A DNA stretch of 64,000 bases from Clostridium rhizosphaerae. Its GTDB lineage: Bacteria; Bacillota; Clostridia; Clostridiales; Clostridiaceae. Shown in pieces: positions 45,022 to 53,021 of the stretch. The notes under the pieces were generated by a model, which saw only the letters and a program-made list of their open reading frames with translations, did no database searches and was not told the origin of the DNA. The stretch lies in NCBI RefSeq assembly GCF_016765585.1, contig NZ_JAESWC010000014.1, positions 1 through 64,000 on the forward strand. Direction: 5' to 3'. Both the position numbers and the translations under genes were made by a program. The stretch's first letter is position 1. Every line of letters starts with the position of its first letter.

Positions 45022-45183
45022 ATGAAGAAAAATGCTATGGATAATTGGATGAAGGCTTTTGGAAATAATTTATTTGATGATAGTGCGAAAGGCACTAATC
45101 AGCTGAACAATGCTGCAGTTCAACCTGAAAATATAAAAACATCAAGTAAAACTGATGCCTTAAAGGAAAAAGGAGATAATTGA
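45022..45183 (+). CDS. Small hydrophilic protein (53 aa)
   Basis: A short frame with AAAGGAG upstream begins MKKNAMDNWMKAFGNNLFDD and ends in a terminator that overlaps its stop. It is polar, with no membrane segment and no Cys. RBS, compact size and terminator support it as a real gene. Function unknown. Confidence 0.6.
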   Translation: MKKNAMDNWMKAFGNNLFDDSAKGTNQLNNAAVQPENIKTSSKTDALKEKGDN

Positions 45184-45195
45184 TTATCTCCTTTT
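45168..45195. terminator. Bidirectional terminator
   Basis: AAAAGGAGATAAT pairs with ATTATCTCCTTTT over a 2-nt loop, shared by the 53-aa gene and the convergent lipoprotein gene. Confidence 0.8.
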
Positions 45196-45703
45196 ACTTA
45201 TATTGCATTGAATTCAAAAACACTATAAATTCGTCTAAATTATCACTAAACACCATCATCATTCCAGACTTTTCTTCTAAGTTCTCAATTGCATTATCTA
45301 AATAACCTATTCCTATGTCATATTCTTTAGCCTCGATGTGATTATTTGCCGTTTTTAAGTTCTTCCAGGAATCAGATTCCACTTCGCCTATTTGCATAAG
45401 CTGTGTCATTATCATTTCAAGCCTTCCACTTAACTGTGCTTCAACAGTTTCTTTTGGAACTATACTGCTCTTTGAAAATTCCACAAGTATCTTATCAACC
45501 TGTCTGCTTTTTTTATCTATTTGTTTTTCGAGCTTTTCGTTTTCCTTGAGGAGTTCTTTAATGTGTGCTCTTTTTTCTTTTATTAATTCAAGTTTTTGAG
45601 CAACTGGGTCAATTTCTTTCGCAAAAGCATTAGTACTTTCTATATTGCAGGAAATAAAAATTAAAACTAAAAAGGATAAAATAAATAACTGCCATCTTCT
45701 CAT
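45194..45703 (-). CDS. Exported coiled-coil protein, probable lipoprotein
   Basis: This 169-residue protein begins with a basic start and a hydrophobic helix ending in LIFISC, which fits a relaxed lipobox (Cys19). A coiled coil rich in Lys and Glu follows (about 35-75), then a helical C-terminal domain. I recognise no family. Two tandem copies of the 83-bp two-hairpin repeat lie directly upstream, and the last one supplies its RBS (GAAAGGAG). Confidence 0.7.
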   Translation of the reverse strand: MRRWQLFILSFLVLIFISCNIESTNAFAKEIDPVAQKLELIKEKRAHIKELLKENEKLEKQIDKKSRQVDKILVEFSKSSIVPKETVEAQLSGRLEMIMTQLMQIGEVESDSWKNLKTANNHIEAKEYDIGIGYLDNAIENLEEKSGMMMVFSDNLDEFIVFLNSMQYK

Positions 45704-45710
45704 AATTTTC

Positions 45711-45793
45711 TCCTTTCACTCGAAACACTGGGTAATTTAGAGCACTCGCTCCGCTCGCAAATTACCCGTTGAAGTCCATTTAGGACTTCAACC
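45711..45793 (-). repeat. Two-hairpin SD-associated repeat, copy 2a
   Basis: The 83-bp unit is the proximal member of a tandem pair. Hairpin one is GGGTAATTT/AAATTACCC (45730-45767) with a GC-rich loop (CTCGCTCCGCTCGC). Hairpin two is GTTGAAGTCC/GGACTTCAAC (45768-45792). Read leftward it ends CGAGTGAAAGGAG, the RBS of the lipoprotein gene. Confidence 0.9.
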
Positions 45794-45880
45794 TCCTTTC
45801 ACTCGAAACACTGGGTAATTTAGAGCACTCGCTCCGCTTGCAAATTACCCGTTGAAGTCCATTTAGGACTTCAACCTCCT
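45794..45880 (-). repeat. Two-hairpin SD-associated repeat, copy 2b
   Basis: The second tandem unit is identical to copy 2a except for a C/T change in the hairpin loop. It starts and ends at AGGAGG, so AGGAGG borders both units on the leftward-reading strand. Confidence 0.9.
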
Positions 45881-46034
45881 TGTATCTTATTTATTATTAT
45901 CATTTCACTCATTATTCTAATTATGTTAGTACATTATTAGAATAATATAAAACATTTGGCTTATATTGAATTTTATATGTTGCGTTCTTAAATAAAATTG
46001 AATATAATAATTATTAATTTGATAATTAATGTTT

Positions 46035-46160
46035 TCTAGGGTTCCGAAGCTTTAAACTACTTGACTGGTCCAAGAGAAAACGCACAGTTTACTGTGTACA
46101 CGGAGGGACAAAAGCCCGGGAGGTATCTTTTAGGATATCCTCTTGGGCTTTTCTTTTTTG
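46035..46160 (+). promoter_or_regulatory. Guanidine-I riboswitch (ykkC class)
   Basis: The conserved ykkC segments are in order: CTAGGGTTCCG, ACTGGTCCAAGAG, ACACGGAGGGACAAAAGCCCGGGAG. An intrinsic terminator follows (AAGCCCGGGAGG with CCTCTTGGGCTT, then TTCTTTTTT). The next gene is a Gdx/SugE exporter, the classic target. Confidence 0.96.
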
Positions 46161-46217
46161 CTGAAACTTAATTATTAAATTTAAAATATTATTACAAGAA
46201 CTTAGGAGGTTATATAT

Positions 46218-46535
46218 ATGGCGTGGCTAGTTTTAATTGTTGCAGGAATTTTTGAAGTAGTTTGGGCAATAGCATTAAAATACTCACAAGGTTTCACTCG
46301 CTTAGTACCCTCTATAATAACAATAATAGGAATGCTAATAAGCTTTTATCTATTATCTCAAGCTACCAAAACCCTCCCCATAGGCACAGCTTATGCTATA
46401 TGGACAGGAATCGGAGCTTTAGGTGCAATAATCTGCGGTATTATTTTCTTTAAAGAACCGCTCACATTTTTACGTATAATATTCATGATACTTTTGCTCA
46501 CTGGAATAATAGGTTTAAAGGCTACATCCTCATAA
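46218..46535 (+). CDS. gdx: Guanidinium exporter Gdx (SugE, SMR family)
   Basis: A 105-residue, four-helix SMR transporter that works as an antiparallel dimer and exports guanidinium in exchange for protons. The central Glu is Glu13 in VAGIFEVVWAIALKYS, a hallmark of the Gdx branch (E-V-x-W and K-x-S). TAYAIWTGIGALGA and the C-terminal GLKATSS also fit. It lies 60 bp after the guanidine-I riboswitch, which would turn it on when guanidine is present. Confidence 0.97.
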   Translation: MAWLVLIVAGIFEVVWAIALKYSQGFTRLVPSIITIIGMLISFYLLSQATKTLPIGTAYAIWTGIGALGAIICGIIFFKEPLTFLRIIFMILLLTGIIGLKATSS

Positions 46536-46548
46536 TAATACTTATTTT

Positions 46549-46577
46549 AAAGAAGGTTTTTAAAAACCTTCTTTTTA
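46549..46577 (+). terminator. Terminator of gdx
   Basis: AAAGAAGGTTTTT pairs with AAAAACCTTCTTT, followed by T run. Confidence 0.85.
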
Positions 46578-46848
46578 TTTTCATCTTCCAATACTATTTG
46601 TATTTTAGCAAAGTGAATGACTAAATTATTTCTAGCCCATAAACCAAAAATGAATAATTTTTTCTTACAAATTCATTTCTTTAACTTTTGACCAAATATT
46701 GAATATACTCATTCATTTTATATTTGATTAGACTATTTCGCTTCATATTTTTTGATTATTTTTTTGAATATAACTTCATTTTTTTGAAAAAACTTAATCT
46801 ATCAAACAAACTTTAATGTCTAAAAATAAAATAAACTGAATTTTCCTG

Positions 46849-46877
46849 TTGCAAAAGTAAAAATAAGCTATTATAAT
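46849..46877 (+). promoter_or_regulatory. Promoter of the YjeM-type permease
   Basis: TTGCAA (46849-46854), 17-bp spacer, TATAAT (46872-46877). The remaining 270 bp between gdx and here is very AT-rich, with nothing I can assign. Confidence 0.65.
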
Positions 46878-46939
46878 TAAAATCGAGCTAAGGAGCTCAA
46901 AGAAATAATTCTATTATTATTTAGAGGGGGAAGAATGAA

Positions 46940-48514
46940 ATGTCTTCAAATGTAAACGCTACCAAAAAACTTACGTTGGTATCACTGATTTTAATGATTT
47001 TTACATCAGTTTACGGTTTTAACAACATCCCAAGATCCTTCTACAAAATGGGATATGCAGCAATTCCATGGTACATTTTATCAGCAATAACCTTCTTCGT
47101 ACCATTCGCATTAATGATGGCAGAATTCGGTGCAGCATTTAAAGAAGAAAAAGGTGGAATTTATTCTTGGATGGAAAAATCCGTAGGCCCTAAATTCGCA
47201 TTCATGGGAACATTCATGTGGTTTGCTTCCTATGTAATCTGGATGGTAAACGTATCCTCAGGTATCTGGGTTCCAATATCAAATGCAATATTTGGTAAGG
47301 ATACAACAGCTACTTGGAAGTTCTTAGGTATTCAAGGATTAACTGGACCTAAGACACTTGGTATCTATGGTATTATCTGGATAATATTTGTTACTTATGT
47401 ATCAACTAGAGGATTAGATAAAATTAAGAAAGTTACATCCGTTGGTGGTACAGCAGTTGTTTTAATTAACGTTGTTGTAATACTTGGTGCAATAGCAGTA
47501 TTTATAGGAAGCGGCGGACACTTAGCACAACCTATCGAAGGATTAAAATCCTTTACTACTACACCAAATCCTAAATATGCTGGAAATATAATTGCTTCAT
47601 TTGCATTCGTTGTTTATGCTATATTCGCTTACGGCGGTATAGAAGCTGTTGGCGGTCTTGTTGACCAAACAGAAAATCCAGAAAAGACATTCCCTAAGGG
47701 AGTTTTGATTGCTGCAGCTGTTATAGCTGTTGGATATTCATTAGGAATATTAATGGTTGGTATATTCACTAACTGGTCAGCAGTAATGTCTGTTAAAGGT
47801 GTTACACTTGGAAATGCAAGCTACATCGTTATGTCTAACTTAGGATATACTGCAGGTCATGTTTTTGGTGCTAGCGAGGCTACATCAGTTGTAATGGGAC
47901 AATGGGTTGCTAGATATGTTGGTTTATCAATGTTCTTAGCATTAACAGGAGCATTCTTCACATTAACTTATGCTCCACTTAAGCAGCTTATAGATGGTAC
48001 TCCAGCTAAGTTATGGCCTGGTAAATTAGGTCAAACTAGAGAATCAGACGGAATGCCAGTTAACGCAATGGTAGCTCAATGTATAATAGTTGTAGTTATG
48101 ATATTTGCTACTTCAGTTGTTGGTGGAAAATCAATGGCTAAGTTCTTTGATATACTAGTTGCTATGACTAACGTTGCTATGACTATTCCATACATGTTCT
48201 TAGCAATTGCTTATATCTACTTTAAGAAGAAGACTTCAATCAAGAAACCATTTGAAGTATTTAAGACTTACAAGAGCGCTCTAATCTGGGGAGTAATAAT
48301 TACATTAACAGTTGGATTTGCTAACTTCTTCTCAATCGTAGAGCCAGTAATTTCAGCTCATATTCAAGGTGCAGTTGGTGCTGATTTAAGCGATGCTTGG
48401 ATAAACACAATAGCACAGGTTGCTGGACCAATATTATTCGGTGTAATAGCTGTATTAATGCAATCTAGCTACCAAAAGAAAGTAAAAGCTGAAAAAGGCA
48501 ACAAAGTTGCTTAA
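46940..48514 (+). CDS. yjeM: YjeM-type amino-acid permease
   Basis: A 524-residue APC-superfamily transporter with twelve or more helices. It closely follows E. coli YjeM as I recall it: LTLVSLILMIFTSVYGFNN, SWMEKSVGPKFAFMGTFMWFASYVIWM, FAYGGIEAVGGLVDQTENPEKTFPKG, and GMPVNAMVAQC. The substrate is not established; relatives include glutamate/GABA antiporters. Codon choice looks biased (many GGT, GCT and TAC) relative to neighbours, suggesting high expression. RBS GAGGGGG. Confidence 0.88.
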   Translation: MSSNVNATKKLTLVSLILMIFTSVYGFNNIPRSFYKMGYAAIPWYILSAITFFVPFALMMAEFGAAFKEEKGGIYSWMEKSVGPKFAFMGTFMWFASYVIWMVNVSSGIWVPISNAIFGKDTTATWKFLGIQGLTGPKTLGIYGIIWIIFVTYVSTRGLDKIKKVTSVGGTAVVLINVVVILGAIAVFIGSGGHLAQPIEGLKSFTTTPNPKYAGNIIASFAFVVYAIFAYGGIEAVGGLVDQTENPEKTFPKGVLIAAAVIAVGYSLGILMVGIFTNWSAVMSVKGVTLGNASYIVMSNLGYTAGHVFGASEATSVVMGQWVARYVGLSMFLALTGAFFTLTYAPLKQLIDGTPAKLWPGKLGQTRESDGMPVNAMVAQCIIVVVMIFATSVVGGKSMAKFFDILVAMTNVAMTIPYMFLAIAYIYFKKKTSIKKPFEVFKTYKSALIWGVIITLTVGFANFFSIVEPVISAHIQGAVGADLSDAWINTIAQVAGPILFGVIAVLMQSSYQKKVKAEKGNKVA

Positions 48515-48529
48515 TAGATATAATTAATA

Positions 48530-48568
48530 AAGACCTGACAGGATAACCTGTCAGGTCTTATTTTATTT
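48530..48568 (+). terminator. Terminator of yjeM
   Basis: AAGACCTGACAGG pairs with CCTGTCAGGTCTT over a 4-nt loop, followed by ATTTTATTT. The T-rich tail is the first part of the left 108-bp direct repeat. Confidence 0.92.
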
Positions 48569-48663
48569 CTTTGAACTTTTAATAAAATTATTATTTCTTA
48601 CTCTAAAGGCTGACCAATCATTATCAATAGACACAAGGCTAACCCCTTTAAAATTATACTCAT
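48556..48663. repeat. Left copy of 108-bp direct repeat
   Basis: It matches 52112-52219 at 105 of 108 positions, without gaps, at a distance of exactly 3,556 bp. The flanking sequences are unrelated. The segment between the copies carries oatA, rsiV and sigV. Confidence 0.95.
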
Positions 48664-48676
48664 TTATTATTAGCAT
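48563..48676 (-). pseudogene. Displaced 3' remnant of the 133-aa gene
   Basis: Inside the left repeat the frame EYNFKGVSLVSIDNDWSAFR continues to the same stop as the intact gene at 52119. One change (Gln to Lys) is coding. An in-frame ATG at 48676 would give a 37-residue peptide, but the RBS is poor. It is best read as a remnant of the original 3' end. Confidence 0.75.
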
Positions 48677-48708
48677 TAAGTTCATTCCTACTTAAACTTA
48701 TAACCTGC

Positions 48709-50505
48709 TTAATCTTCCTCAGAATTCTTTAATGCATTATCTATAAGAGATGTTAAAGCTTCAGCTCCTTTGGGCTGCAAATGCACACCGTCAGGCGAGA
48801 AATATTCCGGATGATTAATTGCTGCAGAGTGCCAATCGGTCAGTGTTATATTCTTATTATCTTTAGCTTTTTTCTCCAATGCTTTATTCACATCATTCTC
48901 CCATTGGCGCGGCACACGTACATTAACTAAATAAATATGTGCTTTAGAAAAAGAGTTAAGCAATTCATTAATCTGTTGGTCTGTAAAATAAGCATTTGTT
49001 CCCAATTCAATAATGACTGCATTATCAGCATCATTAAATTCTTCATAGGAAGGTGCCAGTTTAACAGCTTGAGACACTTGTCTACCAATCTTTCCATCAA
49101 TTGTAATGTTATTATATTTATTTTTTAAATTTGGAGTAATATCCAGCATGATAGAATCCCCAATAGCCAGTATTTTTTTGTAAGATTTACTAGCTGGTGG
49201 AGAGTTTGTTTCAGCATTGTTTATTGCCGTTTCAGGTTGAGATATTTCAACATTTTTCGCCTGTTGTTTGCCTTCTAACACACTAGTGGTACTAACAGTA
49301 AATACTAAAAATATTAAAATAGTCACTATTGCAGAAACCCTTCTAGTCATAGGTGATACCTTCAAATTAGAAACATTAGCTAATGAGCATTTATTAAGAA
49401 ATCCTTTGAATTCATGCTTTCGTATAGGCATTTCTACAAAGCTGTATGAAAGATGGGAAACAATAAGTATAGCAGTCAGCTGCAAGCCTACCCGCAGATA
49501 TGACGGATTTCCAATTTCATAAACAGGAGTGCTCAAAACAATAATAGGATAGTGCCAAAGATAAATTCCGTAAGATCTTTTGCCAACCCAACGTAGAGGC
49601 TTCCAGGAAAATAAGCACCCTAAATAGCAGGCAGGGTGACAAACACAAACAATAAGCAAGGCCGCATTTAAACAAAATAGCAACATTCCGCCTCTATATA
49701 AAAATTGCCTATACTCATTCATAAAGATTACACTAAGAATAAAAATAGCCAAACTAACAGTACCTGTGATATTTAACACTCTTCTCTGCTTAATTGAAAT
49801 TCCTTTGGCGTAAATTTTCTTACTCCAAAATCTTTCCATAGGACAAATAATAGCCAGCCAACTTCCTATAAGCAATTCAAATGCACGAGTGTCTGTTCCA
49901 TAATAAACACGGCTGGGATCTTCGCCTGGAATATAAAATATTCCCATTAATATTGCTGAACATAATGCTCCGATAAAAACTATATTGGCAAGCTTGTCTC
50001 TCTTTTTTAAAACTTTTAGTCCTATTATCAGCAGAATAGGCCATACAATATAAAATTGTTCTTCTATTGCTAAGGACCATAAGTTTTTTAAAGGTGATGG
50101 TGAACCAAAGCTATCGAAATAGGATAGTTTGTGAAAAATGAACCACCAATTACTTGCATACATAATAGAGGATATCGCATCTCCTATAAGGTTCGTTAAT
50201 AATTTTCGATTAAAAAGCACTACCCACATAAAAGTAGTTATTATCATTGTATAAGCTGCCGGTAACAATCGTTTTATACGTCCAATCAAAAATTCCTTAA
50301 AACTAAAGCCGTAATTACTTTCCTGCATAGATAAAATTTTGGACGTAATTAGGTAGCCGGATATGACGAAAAATATGTCAACTCCAAGAAATCCCCCTTT
50401 AGCCCAATTAAAGCTAAAATGGTAGGCAACGACAGCTATTACTGCTAAAGCTCTAAGTCCATCTATTCCAGTTATATATTCATAATTCTGCATTTTATTC
50501 AACAT
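48709..50505 (-). CDS. oatA: OatA-like peptidoglycan O-acetyltransferase
   Basis: A 598-residue two-domain enzyme. Residues 1-370 are an acyltransferase-3 membrane domain (ITGIDGLRALAVIAVVAYHF, FFVISGYLIT, SLAIEEQFYIVWP, 10-11 helices). A helix near 390-412 leads to an extracytoplasmic SGNH domain (LAIGDSIMLD around 445 and DGVHLQPKG near the end), which holds Ser, Asp and His. This is the OatA layout that O-acetylates muramic acid and blocks lysozyme. It is the last gene of a sigV-rsiV-oatA operon, 14 bp after rsiV. The exact acceptor is inferred from context. Confidence 0.87.
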   Translation of the reverse strand: MLNKMQNYEYITGIDGLRALAVIAVVAYHFSFNWAKGGFLGVDIFFVISGYLITSKILSMQESNYGFSFKEFLIGRIKRLLPAAYTMIITTFMWVVLFNRKLLTNLIGDAISSIMYASNWWFIFHKLSYFDSFGSPSPLKNLWSLAIEEQFYIVWPILLIIGLKVLKKRDKLANIVFIGALCSAILMGIFYIPGEDPSRVYYGTDTRAFELLIGSWLAIICPMERFWSKKIYAKGISIKQRRVLNITGTVSLAIFILSVIFMNEYRQFLYRGGMLLFCLNAALLIVCVCHPACYLGCLFSWKPLRWVGKRSYGIYLWHYPIIVLSTPVYEIGNPSYLRVGLQLTAILIVSHLSYSFVEMPIRKHEFKGFLNKCSLANVSNLKVSPMTRRVSAIVTILIFLVFTVSTTSVLEGKQQAKNVEISQPETAINNAETNSPPASKSYKKILAIGDSIMLDITPNLKNKYNNITIDGKIGRQVSQAVKLAPSYEEFNDADNAVIIELGTNAYFTDQQINELLNSFSKAHIYLVNVRVPRQWENDVNKALEKKAKDNKNITLTDWHSAAINHPEYFSPDGVHLQPKGAEALTSLIDNALKNSEED

Positions 50506-50519
50506 ATACGTTTCCTCAG

Positions 50520-51422
50520 TTATTTTATATAATCATTACTAACTAAAAGATCAGATATTAGATTCGTTGGGATTACAAATTCTACAATGCCCATAGAGCC
50601 AGGAGCCACTTCATATTTATCGAAGGAGATTACTAATTGAGATTGTGCATTGATATAGAAATTTTGATTCTCTGGTATTTTATTAAAAATATCCATACTA
50701 TCTCCTTTGCTTCCATTTGCAATCCAATAAATTTTATTAGGATCTGACTTCATCTGTTCTCTCATTTGCTTTTTTATGTTCTCGCTTATAACATCTACAT
50801 AGCGTTTATCTTTAAATAAGCTCGGAAGAGTTATTAAAATTTCATTTTTCTTATCTACAGTATCATATTTAAATGTAGTAGATGAAGACCCTACTGTATT
50901 TACAATGTAGCGGCCTACAGAAAGGATATTTTCATTATCTGTCTTTACTACATATCCGCTGTTTATACCCAAATGACCATCACCATTTTTCTTTAAATTT
51001 TCCATATCAGCTTTAAACTCATCATATAACTTTTTATTTTCAGCAAGATATTTTTCATTTAAGCTGTTTTCCAAAGTCTTATTTTTTAAGCCTTGTATTG
51101 AAGGTACTTTTATATCGGCCTTGTATTTATCTTCATTAACAGTGTATTCCTTAAAAGTCAGCACCTTTATTACACTGCCTACTACAGGTATTTTTGACAG
51201 TGTTGCTGCAAATACTGGGTTGCTATTAACTCCAATAGTTAGTACACCTACAGATACTGCAATTGAGGCAGCTATAACGCCTGATCTTTTAATTATATTT
51301 TTCTCTTTCTTACTATAAACACCACTGTCTCTAAATGCCTTATTTACTATAAAGTCCAATTCTTCCGGAATTGGTGTTTCAATATACTCATTTTTAAGCT
51401 GATTTAAGCTTTTATTTGACAT
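50520..51422 (-). CDS. rsiV: RsiV-like anti-sigma factor, lysozyme sensor
   Basis: A cytoplasmic N-terminal part (1-45) is followed by one TM (about 46-64) and the RsiV-type extracytoplasmic region (NPVFAATLSKIPVVGSVIKVLTFKEY, then DUF4163/DUF3298-like sequence). In B. subtilis RsiV binds lysozyme, is cleaved by signal peptidase and RasP, and frees SigV. The start ATG 51422 is one base past the sigV stop, with GAGGAGG inside the sigV end, so they are coupled. Confidence 0.9.
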   Translation of the reverse strand: MSNKSLNQLKNEYIETPIPEELDFIVNKAFRDSGVYSKKEKNIIKRSGVIAASIAVSVGVLTIGVNSNPVFAATLSKIPVVGSVIKVLTFKEYTVNEDKYKADIKVPSIQGLKNKTLENSLNEKYLAENKKLYDEFKADMENLKKNGDGHLGINSGYVVKTDNENILSVGRYIVNTVGSSSTTFKYDTVDKKNEILITLPSLFKDKRYVDVISENIKKQMREQMKSDPNKIYWIANGSKGDSMDIFNKIPENQNFYINAQSQLVISFDKYEVAPGSMGIVEFVIPTNLISDLLVSNDYIK

Positions 51423-51423
51423 T

Positions 51424-51921
51424 TTAAGCCTCCTCATAATCATTCATTTCTACGCGTAACATTTTAAGTGACTTATACAAGCGTGTTTTTATTGTGCTGA
51501 TATTTTCGCTAAGAATTTCTGCAATTTCCTCTATCTTTAAATCTTCAAAATACCTTAGAATTACTATAACCCGATATTTCTCAGGCAAATTATCTAACGC
51601 TTCCTTAAGATCAAAGTTTTCGTATTTGTCATTTATTCCGGAATCTAAACCTATTAAAACTTCGTCCTCAACAGCAACTATCTTTCTTCGTTTTCGCAGA
51701 AAATCAAGTGAAGTATTTACTACAATTCTATAAAACCATACCTTTATATAATCGGAACCTTTAAGAGAATCAACATTTGAAACCGCCTTATATATAGATT
51801 CTTGTATAATATCTAGAGCATCATCAGGATTTTTCACATAGCTATACGCTAATCTATAATATTTTTCCTTATTCCTAATGACATACTCCGCTATTTGTTT
51901 TTTTAAACTGTCTTTATGCAT
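51424..51921 (-). CDS. sigV: SigV-like ECF sigma factor
   Basis: A 165-residue ECF sigma factor. Region 2 (YYRLAYSYVKNPDDALDIIQESIYKAV, with -10 contacts in FYRIVVNTSLDFLRKRR) and region 4 (LPEKYRVIVILRYFEDLKIEEIAEILSENISTIKTRLYKSLKML) are complete. Start ATG 51921 is chosen, because the ECF promoter at 51978-52001 would place the transcript start near 51970, upstream of AAAGGAG. A longer frame to 51966 would begin at that transcript start. Likely autoregulated, held by RsiV. Confidence 0.93.
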   Translation of the reverse strand: MHKDSLKKQIAEYVIRNKEKYYRLAYSYVKNPDDALDIIQESIYKAVSNVDSLKGSDYIKVWFYRIVVNTSLDFLRKRRKIVAVEDEVLIGLDSGINDKYENFDLKEALDNLPEKYRVIVILRYFEDLKIEEIAEILSENISTIKTRLYKSLKMLRVEMNDYEEA

Positions 51922-51977
51922 TAGCGCTAAACTCTCCTTTGTCTTAGATACGTATCTTAACTGCATTACACTTTATA

Positions 51978-52001
51978 GACGTCAATGCAGCGCAAAAAGT
52001 T
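51978..52001 (-). promoter_or_regulatory. ECF-type promoter of sigV operon
   Basis: Read leftward, AAC (52001-51999), 17 bp, then CGTC (51981-51978) fits ECF promoters of the SigM/SigV/SigW group (AAC, about 16-17 bp, CGT). A TGCATT/AATGCA palindrome (51988-51983 and 51968-51963) flanks the -10. This supports autoregulation by SigV. Confidence 0.7.
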
Positions 52002-52064
52002 TTTAATTAAAAAATAAAAAGCAAGAATTTATTTTAGAAACCTCTTGCTCTCTTTCAAAATTAT

Positions 52065-52111
52065 GGAGCTGTCGCATTAGTATAAAAATATATGCTAACG
52101 CGACAGCCCCC
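52065..52111. repeat. Palindrome at the right border of the sigV module
   Basis: GGAGCTGTCGCATTAG pairs with CTAACGCGACAGCCCC over 14 nt. Read leftward it looks like a terminator for the 133-aa gene, and its end matches the GGGGCTGYCC family. The 108-bp repeat begins at the very next base (52112). Confidence 0.75.
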
Positions 52112-52219
52112 TCTTATTTTATTTCTTTGAACTTTTAATAAAATTATTATTTCTTACTCTAAAAGCTGACCAGTCATTATCAATAGACACAAGGCTAACC
52201 CCTTGAAAATTATACTCAT
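52112..52219. repeat. Right copy of 108-bp direct repeat
   Basis: This copy contains the last 33 codons and stop of the intact 133-aa gene. It differs from the left copy at three positions. Confidence 0.95.
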
Positions 52220-52520
52220 CAGTAACCTCATGCATTGTATCTCTAGTCAAGTCAGACTTTTTATACTTTTTAGAAGTTCCTTTAGGGTAACAAATCCAAA
52301 AATACTTATCTTCATTTAAGGCTTCTATGCAGGCTTCCATACTCTCCTTTGCCTCAGCTACATTCCTTGCAAAAAGTTGGATAAAATCATACTTTCCTTT
52401 AACTTCTCTATGAACTTCTCCTTCTATTACCTTTATAGTTTCTTCATACTCTTCAGGTACATTTAAAATTAGCACAGGACTTTGGTTTGTAAGCTTCAGC
52501 TTTTTTAGTATTTCGCTCAT
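52119..52520 (-). CDS. DUF3052-like soluble protein (133 aa)
   Basis: A soluble alpha/beta protein. The pattern SPVLILNVPEEYEETI at the start and EDKYFWICYPKGTSKKYKKSDLTRD in the middle resembles DUF3052-like proteins. Function unknown. Its 3' end is duplicated 3.6 kb away, on the other side of the sigV-rsiV-oatA operon. RBS is GGAGG upstream of the ATG. Confidence 0.8.
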   Translation of the reverse strand: MSEILKKLKLTNQSPVLILNVPEEYEETIKVIEGEVHREVKGKYDFIQLFARNVAEAKESMEACIEALNEDKYFWICYPKGTSKKYKKSDLTRDTMHEVTDEYNFQGVSLVSIDNDWSAFRVRNNNFIKSSKK

Positions 52521-52592
52521 ATATTATGTTCCTCCAATTTATATTTGCTTACCTAATATTATCATACACAAGTAAAATATTAAATATATTAC

Positions 52593-52895
52593 TTAAGCGG
52601 CAATACGGGAAGAAGCCCATAGGACTATAAAAATAATGATGCCTGCACTTACTGTCACAGTTATCTTAACTCTATCTATCACTTCTTTAGCATCAATAGA
52701 TTTGTTTTTATTTAACTTATCATCTTCTAATACATCTTCTTTATTCTCTTCAAAATTTTTAGCCCATTCCCTGCAAAAACTGCACTCTTTTTTATGTTCT
52801 GTCATCCATTCTTTTGTTTCTTTATCAACCTCTCCATTAATAAAGACTCTATATAACTCTTTAAACATTGAGCATTGACTTTTACAAACTCTCAT
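52593..52895 (-). CDS. Zinc-finger-like single-TM protein (100 aa)
   Basis: The N-terminal CKSQC..YRVFINGEVDKETKEWMTEHKKECSFCREWA contains the H-x3-C-x2-C pattern of a zf-HC2 anti-sigma module. A charged linker and one TM (about 77-95) end the protein, inside-facing N terminus. Start ATG 52895 is 11 bases after GGAGG. It could be an anti-sigma factor without a sigma partner next to it, or a small regulator. Confidence 0.65.
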   Translation of the reverse strand: MRVCKSQCSMFKELYRVFINGEVDKETKEWMTEHKKECSFCREWAKNFEENKEDVLEDDKLNKNKSIDAKEVIDRVKITVTVSAGIIIFIVLWASSRIAA

Positions 52896-52986
52896 ATAAA
52901 TTATTACCTCCACCCAATTATCTTATATATAAGACGTAATAATCGGGCATTTGGTTCGCATTTTACAAAAAATTTTTCCAAACTTA

Positions 52987-53017
52987 AAGGATACCAATTT
53001 TTCTCTTGGTATCCTTA
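52987..53017 (-). terminator. Terminator of the 56-aa gene
   Basis: AAGGATACCAA pairs with TTGGTATCCTT over 9 nt, just after the stop of the small membrane gene. Confidence 0.75.
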
Positions 53018-53021
53018 ACTT

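Noticed and set aside
45711-45880. Possible short CRISPR array
   Set aside because: Only two units, each containing two hairpins, with no unique spacers between them; they are tandem copies of one element, and no cas genes are present.
46262-46453. Alternative frame inside gdx
   Set aside because: It overlaps a fully conserved SMR gene behind a guanidine riboswitch; no RBS.
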